NCBI GenBank assembly: GCA_009746045.1
Contig: RPFO01000167.1
Location: 1,177,574 to 1,241,573, forward strand
Direction of reading: 5' to 3'
DNA length: 64,000 bases
DNA from: Mesostigma viride
Taxonomy: Eukaryota > Streptophyta > Mesostigmatophyceae > Mesostigmatales > Mesostigmataceae
A model generated the notes under the pieces. The model searched no databases. It was not told where the DNA came from and saw nothing but the letters and a program-made list of their open reading frames with translations. The translations under genes and the position numbers were made by a program. Of the stretch, positions 30,314 through 40,963 are shown one piece after another. Positions within the stretch are counted from its first letter, which is position 1, and each line of letters opens with the position of its first letter.

Positions 30314-32239
30314 GCAGCAGCAACCGCAACATCAGCAACAGCAGCAGCAGCATCAGCAGCATGCAGCAACGGTCACCACAGCAGCAATGGCAACAGCAGC
30401 AACCCCGGATGCAGCAGCAACAACCCCAGACGAGACCACAATGGCTACCACCGGATCCAGAGCAGCAGGGAGACGAGAATGGAGATACCCTGCACTACCG
30501 CCAGCAGCAGCCAGTCACCGGGCGGCCAACGCATCCTTGGGCAGGTCGGGGGCGGCCCCAGAGACCTCCCCCGGGTCCCCCACACCGGGGCAGACGCAGA
30601 GTGTCCTTCGGCAGCACGTCCCTGTTACCCACGGCGCTATGGTATTCGGACGAGGAAGGGGAGGTCCCAGGGGCAGATGGCGAGTTCGATGACCTGGAAG
30701 GGACTAACGAGGCGGACGAGGGATCTGTCACGCAGGGCCCGCCCGTTGGTTCTCATAGACCACGGACCAGCCCAGGGGAGACCCGGAGCAGTGTCACCAC
30801 CCGAGGCGAGGAGATTCATACGCCCTTCCAGCGTCCGGTACCCCAGGCCGCAGCGTCTACGGGCGCTTGACAGTAGCGTGGTCCCTTCGCCCGCGGCCGT
30901 CGGTAACCTGAATTTCAGCAGGGTGGCACTGGATGACCCGGGGTACGAACACCCCTCGTCGGTACAGGTGCGCCGGACACACGGCACACCGGACAGATCC
31001 GGATCTCTCCCGCGGTCGCAGCCTCCAGCATTCGGCTCCATCTCCTACAGAGAGGTCGGTGGGCCTAAGCTTAACACGATAAAGGCCCCACCGATGCCTA
31101 CCTTCAAGAATGTACCCAAGCTGCACGCGGATATGAAACCGCGCGAGGTCGACGAATGGGGACGCATGTGGCAACAGCAGTATACCGTTTGGTGCAATCA
31201 CAACAGCTGGGAACTGGCCACCTGTGATTTGATCCCACATGTGGTCAACACCTGCATGGACCCCTCGGTGGTGAGCATCCTGAACTGTGAGAGCATCGCA
31301 TCCCAGTCATACCCGCAAACCGTGGAGGAGCTGATGGACCGGGTGCGCCGCAAGCTGATACCCCCAGACGCGGAGCTCCACGAGCGGATCGCTTTCGGCA
31401 AGCTGCGCCAGGGGACCACCCCATATCGCGAGTTTCTGTCCAAGTTTGAGTCCAGCGCCGCTTATCTAACCGACATGACCTGGTACGAGTACAAGATCAG
31501 ATTCATCGAGGCGCTCAGCCCCGAGCTGCAGGACGAGGTATTCAAACACTACGCTGAGGTCCCCTGGAAGGAGTGGGACATCCTGAATATCCAGAGATAC
31601 CTTCTGCAGGTGGCCGACGTGGTGTCTCGCGGGCGCGCACCCTCGGTGCGCCGTTTCTTCAGGTCAGCTCCCCCGCGACGGGTGAACCAGATGTACTCTA
31701 CGGAGCTCGCCGGCGAGGAGGAGGAGGAGGAGTACCTCGACGACCCTGATGATGGCTACACTGACCACGGTGTCAACGCGATCGACGCTAGTAAGGCGCG
31801 GTGCTTCATGTGCAGCGAGGTGGGGCACCTCAAGCGCGACTGCCCCAAGCTCCGGGGCAAGAACGCCAGTCGTGGGACAGGAGAGGGGACACCCAGTGTT
31901 CGTTTCTCCGGCCCGGCCTTCGGCAGCCGCCCCGACTCCTCCGGTCCTCGGGACCGACCCCGCAACGCGGGTGAGCGTGCGGCTCGCCTGCAGCACGCCA
32001 GACAGGTCCCGACGCAGTACCAGCAGCCGCGACCACCCGCGACCAGCTCTACCAATGGTGTGTTGCGTGCGGTCAACGAGATGGAGGCGCGGCGACAGTC
32101 CTCCTCTTCCGGCCAAACGCAGGCAGTGGCTGGCTACGAGTATGACGACGAGGAGGGGGCTGACGAAGAGGAGGAGGGGGGGGAAGAGGGCGGGTGGTCG
32201 GGCGAGGCGGCCTCCCGTCCCACCGCTCCTCGGGAGTAG
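29925..32239 (+). CDS. gag: Gag of gypsy element, frame-broken
   Basis: It starts MPTRSQTRN at 29925, runs acidic to a polyglutamine tract (30224-30330), shifts frame to a segment rich in Q, P and acidic residues (SDEEGEVPGADGEFDD), then shifts again to the long frame that ends at 32239. That frame holds the gag core (MWQQQYTVWCNHNSW, LRQGTTPYREFLSKFES, IRFIEALSPELQDEVF) and one CCHC knuckle (CFMCSEVGHLKRDC, about 31801-31843), followed by a basic then acidic tail. Frames change near the CAG tract and near 30850. The pol frame overlaps the gag end and lies at -1, as usual for frameshifted Gag-Pol. An eight-G run near 32176 is a possible slip site. Confidence 0.78.
30224..30330 (+). repeat. 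CAG/CAA microsatellite in gag
   Basis: About 35 CAG/CAA codons coding glutamine in the gag frame. CAG slippage here is a ready explanation for one of the gag frame changes. Confidence 0.95.
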
Positions 32240-35200
32240 TAGCCCTGCCCATGGGCTTGGGTCCCGGGGTAGGGGATAGGGTAGAAAAATCAGATGGTAG
32301 CCCAGACGCGGAGTCAACTAGAGTAGAGGTAGACGTCAATAACGTGGCCGCAGACGCGTCCTCCCAACCGGCGGCGCGTGCATCTCAAGGAGATTCGCGG
32401 CATCTGTTTCTTTTCAGCGGAGGGTTATTGGTTCCTCCCACCGTCCTTGACCCGTATTTGAAGGAGAAAACGATCATGGACGTGAAGTTCCTGGTCGACA
32501 CCGGCGCCTCCACGTCCTTCATCAACGAGGCCCTGGTGCGTCGGCTGGGCCTGGTACCCCGGCCTCACACCACGGCAGTCTATGTCACCTACTCAGACGG
32601 TCGGCGACACCAATCGCCGGGCCTAGCAGACATCAAGGGTGTGCTGCAGGGCACGCCGGTGGACCTGGTGGCGACCATTGCGCCGCTGGGCGCTGCCGAC
32701 ATCATCATTGGAGTGGACTGGCTGGACAAGCAGGATGTGGACATCAGTGTGCGCCGGCGGGTAGTTTGGTTTCCTGATGGTTCATTCTGGTGCCCTGACA
32801 GCGATTATAGGGCACAGGCCGCGGAGGTCCATAACATTACACACGAGCGCTCGGCGGACGGGCCTCGACCAGCGTCCCAGATCCTGATGAGTAGCAAGAC
32901 GCTGGCGCGCCAGCTTCGGAAGGGCAAGGAGTACGCGATGTATCGCATAGACCTGGATAGCACTCAGGCTCTGCTTAACGAGATTGGTGCCGGATTCACA
33001 CCGGATGAGCTGGCGCGGTTCAATGCCGTCCTGGAGAAGCGCACTACCCTTTTTGCGGATCGCACCCCCCAGTTCCCTCCCAATCGATCGGTGTTGCACC
33101 GTGTCCAGCTCCAGGAGGGTTCCGGTCCTACCGTGTCTCCCATGTACCGCATGGGCCCAGTCGAGCTGGTGGAGCTCAAGAAGATCCTCATTTCACTGCT
33201 CGACGCGGGGCTCATTGAACCCAGCAACAGCCCCTTCTCAGCGGGCGTGCTGCTCGTTCCCAAGCCAGGAGGCAAGTGGCGCCTGGTGACGGATTACCGG
33301 AAGCTGAACGCCATCACCGTCAAGTCCCGGTATCCCCTACCGCGGATCATCAAGTTTCGTTTAAGTGGCCAGCCGGAGCGGCTGCTTAGGTTTTAGCGGA
33401 CAAGTGTTCGAAGCGCGTCATTGGTGAATTACTTGGGAACTTGGGTTTCCCCGCGAAACTCCAACCGCACGTTCAGATTTCCAAATCTCAAGTAAAGTTC
33501 GGCGCAACTTTCTGAACGGGGGCAGTTGACGAGCAGCATTCCTCCGGACGAATGAATTGCGTTCCATACTTGCGCAAAATTTTGAAAGGTAGCTTGCGTG
33601 CAGCCCTACTAAAATTTGCGCGGACGTTCAGATTTCCAAATCTCGGGTAAATTTCGGCGGAACTTTCTGAACGGGGGTAGTTGGCGGGCAGCGTTCCTCC
33701 AGACGAATGAAATGCGTTCCATACTAGCGCAAAATTTTGAAAGGTAGCTTGCGTGCAGCCCTACTAAAATTTGCGCGAAGTGTGGGACTGAAAATTCGTA
33801 ACGGAAACTTTTTGGTAGTTGCCGTCACTTCCTTTTGTGCAAACGTGTGGGAGTGAAAATTCGTAACGGAAACTTTTTGGTAGTTGCCGTCACTTCATTT
33901 TGCGCGAGTGTTGGGCTGAAAATTCGTAACGGAAACTTTTTGGTAGTTGGCGTCACTTCCTTTGGTTCGACTGAAAATTCGCTGAAATTCGCTGAATTCG
34001 TACCGTAGCCTAATTTTTAGTACCTCAAAGTGACGGGGCACCTAAAAATTTGCCCACAAGTACACTTGGCAGCGCGCTCACTGGGAAAAATTGTACAGCC
34101 GCTCCGGCGGGCCACTTGAACGAATTGTAATGTTGACGACATCTTCAACCGTGTCCAGGGGGCCACGTGTTTCACCGTCATCGACTGTGCGGACGGGTTT
34201 TGGCAGCTGCGCATCGCGCCAGAAGACTGCCACAAGACCGCGTTCGCTACGCCCTTCGGTCACTATCAGTTTCGGGTGGCGGCAATGGGGCTATGCAATT
34301 CGCCGGCGTCCTTCCAGATGCTGATGAATGATATCCTCTGTCCGGTGATGGGCACAGCCCACTTGCCGCAGGTCTCCCAGGACCTGGCGGACCCGCAGAA
34401 GGGAGCGCGCCCGCCCTGGACCTACAAGCGCACTTGCGCGCTGGCGTATCTGGACGACATCCTGGTGTACTCCAAGACGTTCGAGGAGCACCTAGAGGAT
34501 GTGGACGCCGTGTTGCAGATCATGGAGGATGAGCACCTTTCGGCGCGGAAAGCCAAGGTGCGCGCCGGCCGCTGCGTGCCGTTTCTGGGCCATACCTTGT
34601 CCGCAGACGGCATCGCGACCGACCCGGAGAAGATCGAGTCCGTCCAGCAATGGCCTGTCCCTACGGACGTGAAGGGGGTGCGCAGCTTCCTGGGATTGGC
34701 ATCTTACTACCGACGGTTCATCCCGCGGTTTGCCACCATCGCCGCCCCGATCAACGCTCTTCTCAAGAAGGGTACCCCGTTCCTCTGGGCTGAGCAGTGC
34801 CAACAGGCTTTTGAGGCGCTTAAGCGCCACCTCACCACAGCACCAGTCCTTATCCTGCCGGACCCGGCCCTTCCTTTCGTCGTGGCTACGGACGCCAGCA
34901 AGGTGGCCATCGGGGGTGTCCTCTGCAGGACCAAGGCAAGGGTCTTCAGCCCATCGAGTATATCTCACGCACAATGATTCCGGCGGAGCGGAATTACCCA
35001 GTGCATCAGCAGGAGCTTCTGGCAGTAGTCTACAGCTGCCACACGTGGCGTCACCATCTTCTGGGGGCCCAGTTTTCGGTGGCCATTAGTGAGCAGGGGG
35101 ATCTCGACCCCCACCGCCTGGTGATCCACACCGACCACCGGCCGCTCACCCACCTCCTGGTGCAGCCCAACCTGACGCCCCGCCAAGCGCGGTGGATGGA

Positions 35201-37150
35201 GTACTTGTCACAGTTTGCGCCATTCAAGATCCAATACGTCAAGGGCGCGGACAACGTGGTGCCAGACGCCCTTTCGCGACGGGCGGACTATTGGTTCTAC
35301 GAGGACATGGATGTGCTTCATACCACTTGCGTACCAGTGGCCGCCCCGGGGACCGCCTACGGCGCGGAGCCACGGTCTCCCCGGGCCCGCCACCTGTTTC
35401 ATCTGGGACACACCACCAGCGATGACTTGTCACCTCTCTTGGAGGAGACGAGTGCCCACGAGGACGTGGACGCCCCCGGGGAGGGGGAGGGATCGCATAT
35501 GCGCATGCCCCTTAGCCATGTGGTGCCGCCCCAGGGAATTTTTCAGCTTCAGCCGATCGGCCCGCCCACAGTCTTCTCCGAATTCGTCAACCAGGCGAGT
35601 GCGGAGACAGACCCGGCCGCGGACGCGTTCACAGTCACGTCGGACCTGGAGACGATGATCAGTCGTTTCACGGTCACGGAGGAAGCGGCGCTTGAAGCCA
35701 TCCGGGCGCATCCCCAGCAGATGGGTGCCTACCCTTGCAAGTTCCAGGATGGACGCCTGTTCGTGAGTATCCAGCCGGAGGAATGGCGGCTGTATGTCCC
35801 GGAGCTTTGTAGAGCCGCCTTGCTTCACGAGCTCCACGATTCGCTTCTAGGCGGACATCAAGGAAGCCACCGTCTTTATCCTCGGGCCCGCAAACATTTC
35901 TACTGGCCAGGGATGAAGGAGTATATTGAGACATATGTGCGCCAGTGCCCCTCGTGCCAGATCATGAAGTCCAGGAACACGGGCTCGCAAGCCGTCCCCA
36001 AGACGTTACCTGATCCGATGGGTCCTTGGGATTCTATCATGATGGACTTCATCGGCCCGTTCAAGAAGGCGAAGAGCGGCAACAGCATGGTCCTGGTGTT
36101 CGTGGACCGCCTGACGCGCATGTGTCACTTGGCCCCGTGTCCGGCCGACCTCACTGCGGAGGAGTGCGCCAAGATATACCTGACGCACGTGTTCCGGTTC
36201 CACGGGCTCAGCCGACAGTTCATCTCCGACCGCGACAAGCTCTTCACGGCCAAATTCTGGCAGGAGTTTTTCGAACGGCTGGGCACCAAGGTGTCGCTGG
36301 GCACGGCCTACCACAGTTCGTCGTCACATCTGGTGGAGCGGTTGAACCGCACAGTGCAGGAGACCATGCGACACTACACCGACGCGGTGGGCAGCAATTG
36401 GGAGGAACTTCTGGGCTTGGTGGAGTTCTCCCTGAACAATGCCCCCAGGCCGCCCACGGATTTACCCCCTTTTTCCTCAACTCTGGCAGGCACCCTCTCA
36501 CGCCTCCCGACCTGCTTATGAGCCCCGGACGGGGAGGATCAGGTCAAGCTGGACACACGCCAGGGGGTTGATCGCTTGCTGCAGCGGATGCACCAGGCTC
36601 ATAACAGTGCAGTCCAGGGCTACCGCGCCGCGACCGAGCGGTATCTGGAGAGGACAGCCGGCAAGCGGGATAACCGGGCGCCGTCCATTGAGGTGGGCGA
36701 TTGGGTCCTGGTGGAGGGCCCACAGATCGGACGATTCTCACACAAGGTGGAGAAGGAGCTGAAGACTAAGCTTCGTCCCATGTTCCTGGGCCCCTACAAG
36801 GTTCTCACCAAGTTTGACGACGTCATGTTCCAGGTGGACGTCCCGGTGTCATGGAACCTCACGTCCAACCGTTTCCATCGTGACCAGCTCAAGTTGTACC
36901 ACCAGAACACCATTCAGGGTAGGGTCAATCCCCCGGCCCCGTTGGAGTTCAATCCGGACACGGGGAACAGGAGGATGAGGTGGCAGCGATCGTGGGACAC
37001 CGGATGTCAAACGAGGTCGGGGGACCCAGCGACAGTACCGTGTGCGATGGCGATTCGCGCAGCATGAGTCTGAGGACTCCTGGCGCACCTACTGAGTTAG
37101 CGGGTTGCGCCCGCTTATTGGAAGCATACAAGAAGACACACCAATTGCAT
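32194..37150 (+). pseudogene. pol: Pol of gypsy element: protease, RT, RNase H, integrase, chromodomain-like end
   Basis: Protease: FLVDTGASTSFINEALV. RT: LIEPSNSPFSAGVLLVPKPG and WRLVTDYRKLNAITVKSRYP up to 33345, an inserted element, then CFTVIDCADGFWQLRI and AYLDDILVYSKTFEEH (YLDD at 34447-34458). A frame change near 34920 precedes the rest of RNase H (YPVHQQELLAVVYSC, IHTDHRPLTHLL, NVVPDALSRRADY). Integrase: HELHDSLLGGHQGSHRLY with CPSCQ (HHCC), then DDE residues in MMDFIGPF, FISDRDKLF and HLVERLNRTVQ. Two more frame changes near 36450 and 36550 lead into a GPY-like part (VLVEGPQIGRF, LRPMFLGPYKVL). The end carries EVAAIVGHRM, then YRVRWRF and ARLLEAYKKTH across frame changes, as in a chromodomain. 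Clearly Ty3/gypsy and probably a chromovirus, inactive as written. Confidence 0.88.
33347..34133. mobile_element. Inverted-repeat element inserted in gypsy RT
   Basis: Ends 33356-33384 and 34096-34124 are 29-bp inverted repeats with two mismatches (TTCGTTTAAGTGGCC core). The interior has two near-identical units of about 150 bp (start near 33469 and 33628) and three copies of a roughly 60-bp unit containing GAAAATTCGTAACGGAAAC (33790, 33852, 33917). There is no ORF. It splits RT between YPLPRI and DDIF. The outermost bases and target duplication are uncertain, so the boundaries are approximate. It is a non-autonomous DNA element by structure. Confidence 0.75.
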
Positions 37151-37240
37151 TAATAGGCCACATGCGGTATAACGGTGTACGGTGTAGGGTGAGAGTGAGG
37201 TGTGAGCCGGGTACAGGTACACGCCGACTAACGCCTTGGC

Positions 37241-38821
37241 TTGTGGTGTGTGGGCCGTGCAGGGGGACGCCGCGGAGGCGCTTCCCAGGGCCAGACTTCC
37301 CAGCGCCGCGGAGGCCGTAGAGGCAGGAATCCGGGTAGTAGACGGGGATCGAGTGAGGAAGATCTGGTGGATATGGACACGACAGATTACCCGGAGGCCC
37401 CTCTACCAGAACAGGTTGACAGGATGCAGACAGCTCGCGGAGAGCCTGCAGTCCGAAGGGGTGCTTCAAGGGCCGGGGGCTCGGGAGGTGGTGGCCGGCA
37501 CGAGACGTCGTCCAGACCCGGAGCTCCGGACGCGCGCGCGCTGCAGCTAGTGAAGGAGCTGAACGAGGAGACATTTAACCCCCGAGTGTTCGTGCGCGAC
37601 TATGGTCGGGAGGGTGACTTGGTGGAGCGGCGTCGTCGGCGCCGTAACCAGATGCCGTCAGATCTCCGCGCCGATTCCATTCTGGCGCGGGTCGGCCCCG
37701 CTAAGCTGGAGGATTTTCGATGGTTCGTGCGAAGAAATGTGGGGTTCAAGATCGAGACCCGCACTGCCGAGCGCGACGGCGTGGTGGTCGGTATCGACTG
37801 GGAAACCCATGAGCGGGAGTGCCTGTGTCATGCGTGCGTGAACACGCTGGATGCAGGTCTGGTATTTCCACGGCTGTTGCTCCTCCTGATTCCACCCGAG
37901 GTGCGGAAGCATCTGGAGAACTACTTTCCTCGATACCTCCCGTTTGAAGGGGCGTTGCGGGGCGAGAAGTGTATGCGCGCGGGTCAATACTCGTTACGGG
38001 AGGCCCTGGATCGCATCATGGCGATGGACGACGAGGACCAGGATGATGGGAGCGAGGGTGACGACTCCGATTCTGATGACTACCCTCCCCGCCCTCTTCC
38101 TCGTCCTCCTCCGAGGGATCCACCTTCTGGGGGCTCTGTGGAGGGCGGCGCAGGACATCGTCCTGTGACGCGTTTCGAGGCGCCACCGCCGGCGTTGGGC
38201 TGGGGGCGCCCCTCGGGGCGAGGGTCTCGCCTGCGGCCCACGGGTTGGGGCGGAGGCAGCCAACCAGATTCTCGGCGTGCTCCAGACCGGCCTGCACGTC
38301 GGCGCTCGCCCTCACCGTCATCGCGCTCGCGTTCCCGTTCGGACTCGGGAACGGAGGTACGCCCTGCTCGCCGAGCGTCACCACCACCTCGTCGCCCGGC
38401 TGATCGGCACTGGGAGCGCACGTGGGGGTCGGCGGTGGAATTGGAGCGAGAGTCTCGGCGACCGCGGTCGGATACGACGGGAGCTGCTCCGGCTAGGACA
38501 GAACAGCCGGCCGGGGGCGAGCCCCCGGTTGTGGCCCCCTTAGGTCCTCCGACGGATGCGGGCCAAGAGGAGCCTACCTTCCTTGTCTCCTTGGAACCAC
38601 CGGAGCCTACCTTCCTAGTCTCCCTGGAACCACGTCCCCGGCCTGCACCAGCCGGCTCATCAATGCCACGTCCTGCGGAGGGACACATCCGGCCCACTTC
38701 GTCGGGTCGACCCTCGCACCCTTCCGCGGAGGAACCGTGCCTACACACCATGGCAGAGACGCGACCTCGGGCCGCAGAGGGCCCAGCGGAACGGACATTC
38801 TGGTACCAGCGGAGCCCGTGA
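37241..38821 (+). CDS. Unrecognised ORF3 after pol in gypsy element
   Basis: 526 residues from the first Met; an internal Met at about 37373 (MDTTDYPEAP) is an alternative start. The N-terminal third is Gly/Arg-rich. The middle is globular-looking (KELNEETFNPRVFVRDYG, GPAKLEDFRWFVRRNVGFK, ECLCHACVNTLDAGLVFP, ALRGEKCMRAGQYSL). The rest is acidic, then Pro/Arg/Ser-rich with RS dipeptides and two copies of EPTFLVSLEP. There is no signal peptide or membrane helix, so it is not an envelope protein by appearance. In another frame, 38737-39018 (RLEALVAAVQSGQDLIQRLM) could be its frame-shifted C-terminus. No function assigned. Confidence 0.6.
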   Translation: MWCVGRAGGRRGGASQGQTSQRRGGRRGRNPGSRRGSSEEDLVDMDTTDYPEAPLPEQVDRMQTARGEPAVRRGASRAGGSGGGGRHETSSRPGAPDARALQLVKELNEETFNPRVFVRDYGREGDLVERRRRRRNQMPSDLRADSILARVGPAKLEDFRWFVRRNVGFKIETRTAERDGVVVGIDWETHERECLCHACVNTLDAGLVFPRLLLLLIPPEVRKHLENYFPRYLPFEGALRGEKCMRAGQYSLREALDRIMAMDDEDQDDGSEGDDSDSDDYPPRPLPRPPPRDPPSGGSVEGGAGHRPVTRFEAPPPALGWGRPSGRGSRLRPTGWGGGSQPDSRRAPDRPARRRSPSPSSRSRSRSDSGTEVRPARRASPPPRRPADRHWERTWGSAVELERESRRPRSDTTGAAPARTEQPAGGEPPVVAPLGPPTDAGQEEPTFLVSLEPPEPTFLVSLEPRPRPAPAGSSMPRPAEGHIRPTSSGRPSHPSAEEPCLHTMAETRPRAAEGPAERTFWYQRSP

Positions 38822-39021
38822 TGCGCTTGGAAGCGCTCGTAGCTGCGGTACAATCAGGACAGGACCTGATACAGCGCCTGATGGTCCAGCACGGTCGTCA
38901 AGGCGATCATTCTGCGGCCACCTCAGTGGGCTATGATGCGGCTTCCAGAGCTCCTGGGTCATCTCACGAGGAGTGGTCATTGGGGACTTCATACGGCCGG
39001 TACCGGGCAGAGTGGTGAGAC

Positions 39022-39734
39022 ATGGTGGGCCAGGACCGCGCACGGAGAAGCTTGTGTGTGACATTCGAGGGACCTCCGGCTTTTCAGGTTCCCCCGGGTA
39101 CGCACCTACCTGCTCCTCTGGTGTTTCGAGCGGGTCCTTGGTTCGCTGTGGATCGCGGGGCTTACTGGGAACAGGTAGAGATCACCTTTCTGCCCCAGGT
39201 TCCCCTGCCCCTGCCGCAACCCGACGACCCTCGTTTCCCCGCTGCGGTGGGGCATACTGTGCGGTTCGGGTCCGAAGACTGGTGGGATTGGCGTATCAGG
39301 TCGACGGGGTGGGGCACGTGGTGACGCCTCCCAAGGTGGCTCCAGCGGAGGGGAGTGTCTTTCTTAATCTGGTGGCGCCCGATATTGTAGGGGCCCGGAC
39401 GGTGTCGATCAACGATGATCACGTGCGTATGGAGGTTTTCCTGATGGGGGTGCACTTTGTTCGAGAGCACCGTTGTGGGGTGGTGGATCGGTCGGCGCTG
39501 ACACTCCTATTCACCCATCCCCAGTACCTCGCTGGGTTCCTGTCTCTGTGGCCCAGAGGGTCGTGGGTGGAGCTGTCCCGGCTGGGTCGGCAGAAGGTGT
39601 CCCCCTACCAAGTGGCTTTTGAGATTGACCTGTGTTCGCACCCTGGGGTGATGACTTCACAGATGACCCACGCGGGGCGTAGGGCCCTCACTGAAGTCCT
39701 GTCGCAGCGACGTGCCACTAGCGGCGGACGCTAG
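39022..39734 (+). CDS. Unrecognised ORF4 after pol in gypsy element, one frame break
   Basis: One frame starts MVGQDRARRSLCVTFEGPP and reads well (GPWFAVDRGAYWEQVEITF, GHTVRFGSEDWWDWRI). A frame change near 39295 leads to YQVDGVGHVV and on to VFLNLVAPDIVGARTVSIN, MEVFLMGVHFVREH and PYQVAFEIDLCSHPGVM, ending at 39734. The combined product is about 235 residues, probably a beta-rich folded protein, and is not recognised. Its place just before the 3' LTR corresponds to env in retroviruses, but no membrane segment is seen. Confidence 0.5.
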
Positions 39735-39939
39735 AGTGGTTAGAATAGTTTTCGTGACGGATAGCGGATTGATCCAGTCACCATCAGAGTCTTACTACTA
39801 CGTCAGAGTTGGTCCTGTGTATCAACTTCTAGAGGAACTGGCATTACTAACCTGCGGGTGAACCGAGGTTGGGACATAGTACTCTTATAGTAGCGTTGTT
39901 TTTCCAATCTCACTTGTACGGTAGGGACTACCGACCCCC

Positions 39940-39953
39940 ATGGGGGGGAGGAG
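39940..39953 (+). other. Polypurine tract of gypsy element
   Basis: ATGGGGGGGAGGAG immediately precedes the 3' LTR. Confidence 0.8.
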
Positions 39954-40537
39954 TGTTACGTCCCTGCCCTTTTGGTCGGACGTAACAATGGAATAAATTA
40001 CTAAGGCTGTTTGGTCTATTGGACTTGGGTTTTATGGACCTTGGCTATTGTGTGAATTGGACTAGTTATTTTGGTCCTAGGTTGTCCTTTTAGGGGCCGG
40101 CGCTGTGGCGCCGCGCCAGTTCTGAGTCCGTCAGTAGTTCTAGGCGTGGATCCTATAGTTGAGGGTCGATGTCGGCCCGGATCCTACGTGGAATGAGTGA
40201 CTCGGATTGTTCTAGGGAAATTGGCGTGTATCTGCGCCGCAAGCAACCTAGGTTAAATTGGTCCGAGGACGAGAGTCTCGTCCTCTTGGTTTAATGAATG
40301 ATAAGTGCGAATACGCCTACACATTGAGCCCGGGGCATTATCCATTTGTAATTGGTATTGCTAGCCAATATAAGTGTGAACTAATTAGCTTGGCATTAAG
40401 CCGTGATGCCAGATATCTCACGACTCACGTCGTGAAGCGCAACCTACTTTAGGCTATCTTGAATTATTCCTAATTCCGGCAAGAAGAGTCTTTCGCTACG
40501 TAGCTCAGGCTAGGTGTGTCTGGGCAGGGACGTAACA
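39954..40537 (+). repeat. 3' LTR of gypsy element
   Basis: 584-bp partner of 28122-28706, with the same 16-bp inverted ends. Differences seen include A/G near 40101 and a short change near 40339-40347. Confidence 0.93.
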
Positions 40538-40542
40538 CCGAA

Positions 40543-40958
40543 GTTAGGATTAATTCGGCTCTACCTTGTGGTTGCATGGTACGACTTGTAGGGCGTGAGT
40601 ATCTCGTGCCATTTGGCGGTGGCTAACTCCTAGCGCCGCGCAATAGTGGGGTCAAAAATTGGTGCCGAATATTCGCATCATTGCCTAGTGGATTTTGTGT
40701 GCCAGTTGTTCAAGTCGAGACACTTTATGTGTTAAGTTAACGTAGGGATAATGTGTGCAGCCGACATTGGACATTGTTTAAGAGGTCGGCGTGCACCTTT
40801 TCACGTTACCTGATGGTGGGCCAGTTGCCTTGTGGCTTGGCAATGGACACCGGTCACGGTCCTTAAATTCTATACATGCGTCTTTTATTGTATTAATGAA
40901 ATGAGTTGTGCCGCAACATTTGAGCTCATTCGTTGACGCATTATTAGGATTTTTGACA
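40543..40958 (+). repeat. Right part of LTR2 of small LTR element
   Basis: Continues LTR2 from 28121 after the duplicated CCGAA and ends TTTTTGACA, like LTR1. It is followed by CCAAC and LINE-A sequence. Confidence 0.9.
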
Positions 40959-40963
40959 CCAAC

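Larger units (their letters stand above)
28122..40537 (+). mobile_element. Ty3/gypsy chromovirus-type LTR retrotransposon
   Basis: A 12.4-kb element flanked by CCGAA (28117-28121 and 40538-40542). LTRs are 28122-28706 and 39954-40537. The interior holds, in order, a leader with four degenerate repeats, an RNase H1 hybrid-binding ORF (29452-29790), gag with a polyglutamine tract (29925-32239), pol (protease, RT, RNase H, integrase, chromodomain-like end; 32194 to about 37150) and two unrecognised ORFs (37241-38821 and 39022-39734). RT is interrupted by a 0.8-kb inverted-repeat element, and several one-base frame changes occur, so this copy cannot make its own proteins as written. The LTRs show only a handful of differences, so the insertion is fairly recent. 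Confidence 0.92.
26945..40958 (+). mobile_element. Small non-coding LTR element (TRIM/LARD-like), itself split by a gypsy element
   Basis: LTR1 is 26945-27544. The 394-bp interior (27545-27938) starts with a primer-binding site and ends with AAGGGGGG. LTR2 starts at 27939, breaks at 28121 and resumes after the gypsy element at 40543-40958. The target duplication CCAAC lies at 26940-26944 and 40959-40963, and the 23640-23700 LINE-A copy shows the empty site. The interior has no intact coding region; a frame with SCYMCHSQRNFH is only faintly like a gag knuckle. It must have depended on proteins from another element. The LTRs are longer than in classical TRIMs. Confidence 0.88.

Noticed and set aside
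30136-30369. Alanine- and leucine-rich minus-strand ORFs
   Set aside because: They are antisense readings of the CAG tract in gag.
37241-39734. Envelope gene of an endogenous retrovirus
   Set aside because: The position fits, but no signal peptide, cleavage site or membrane helix is visible.
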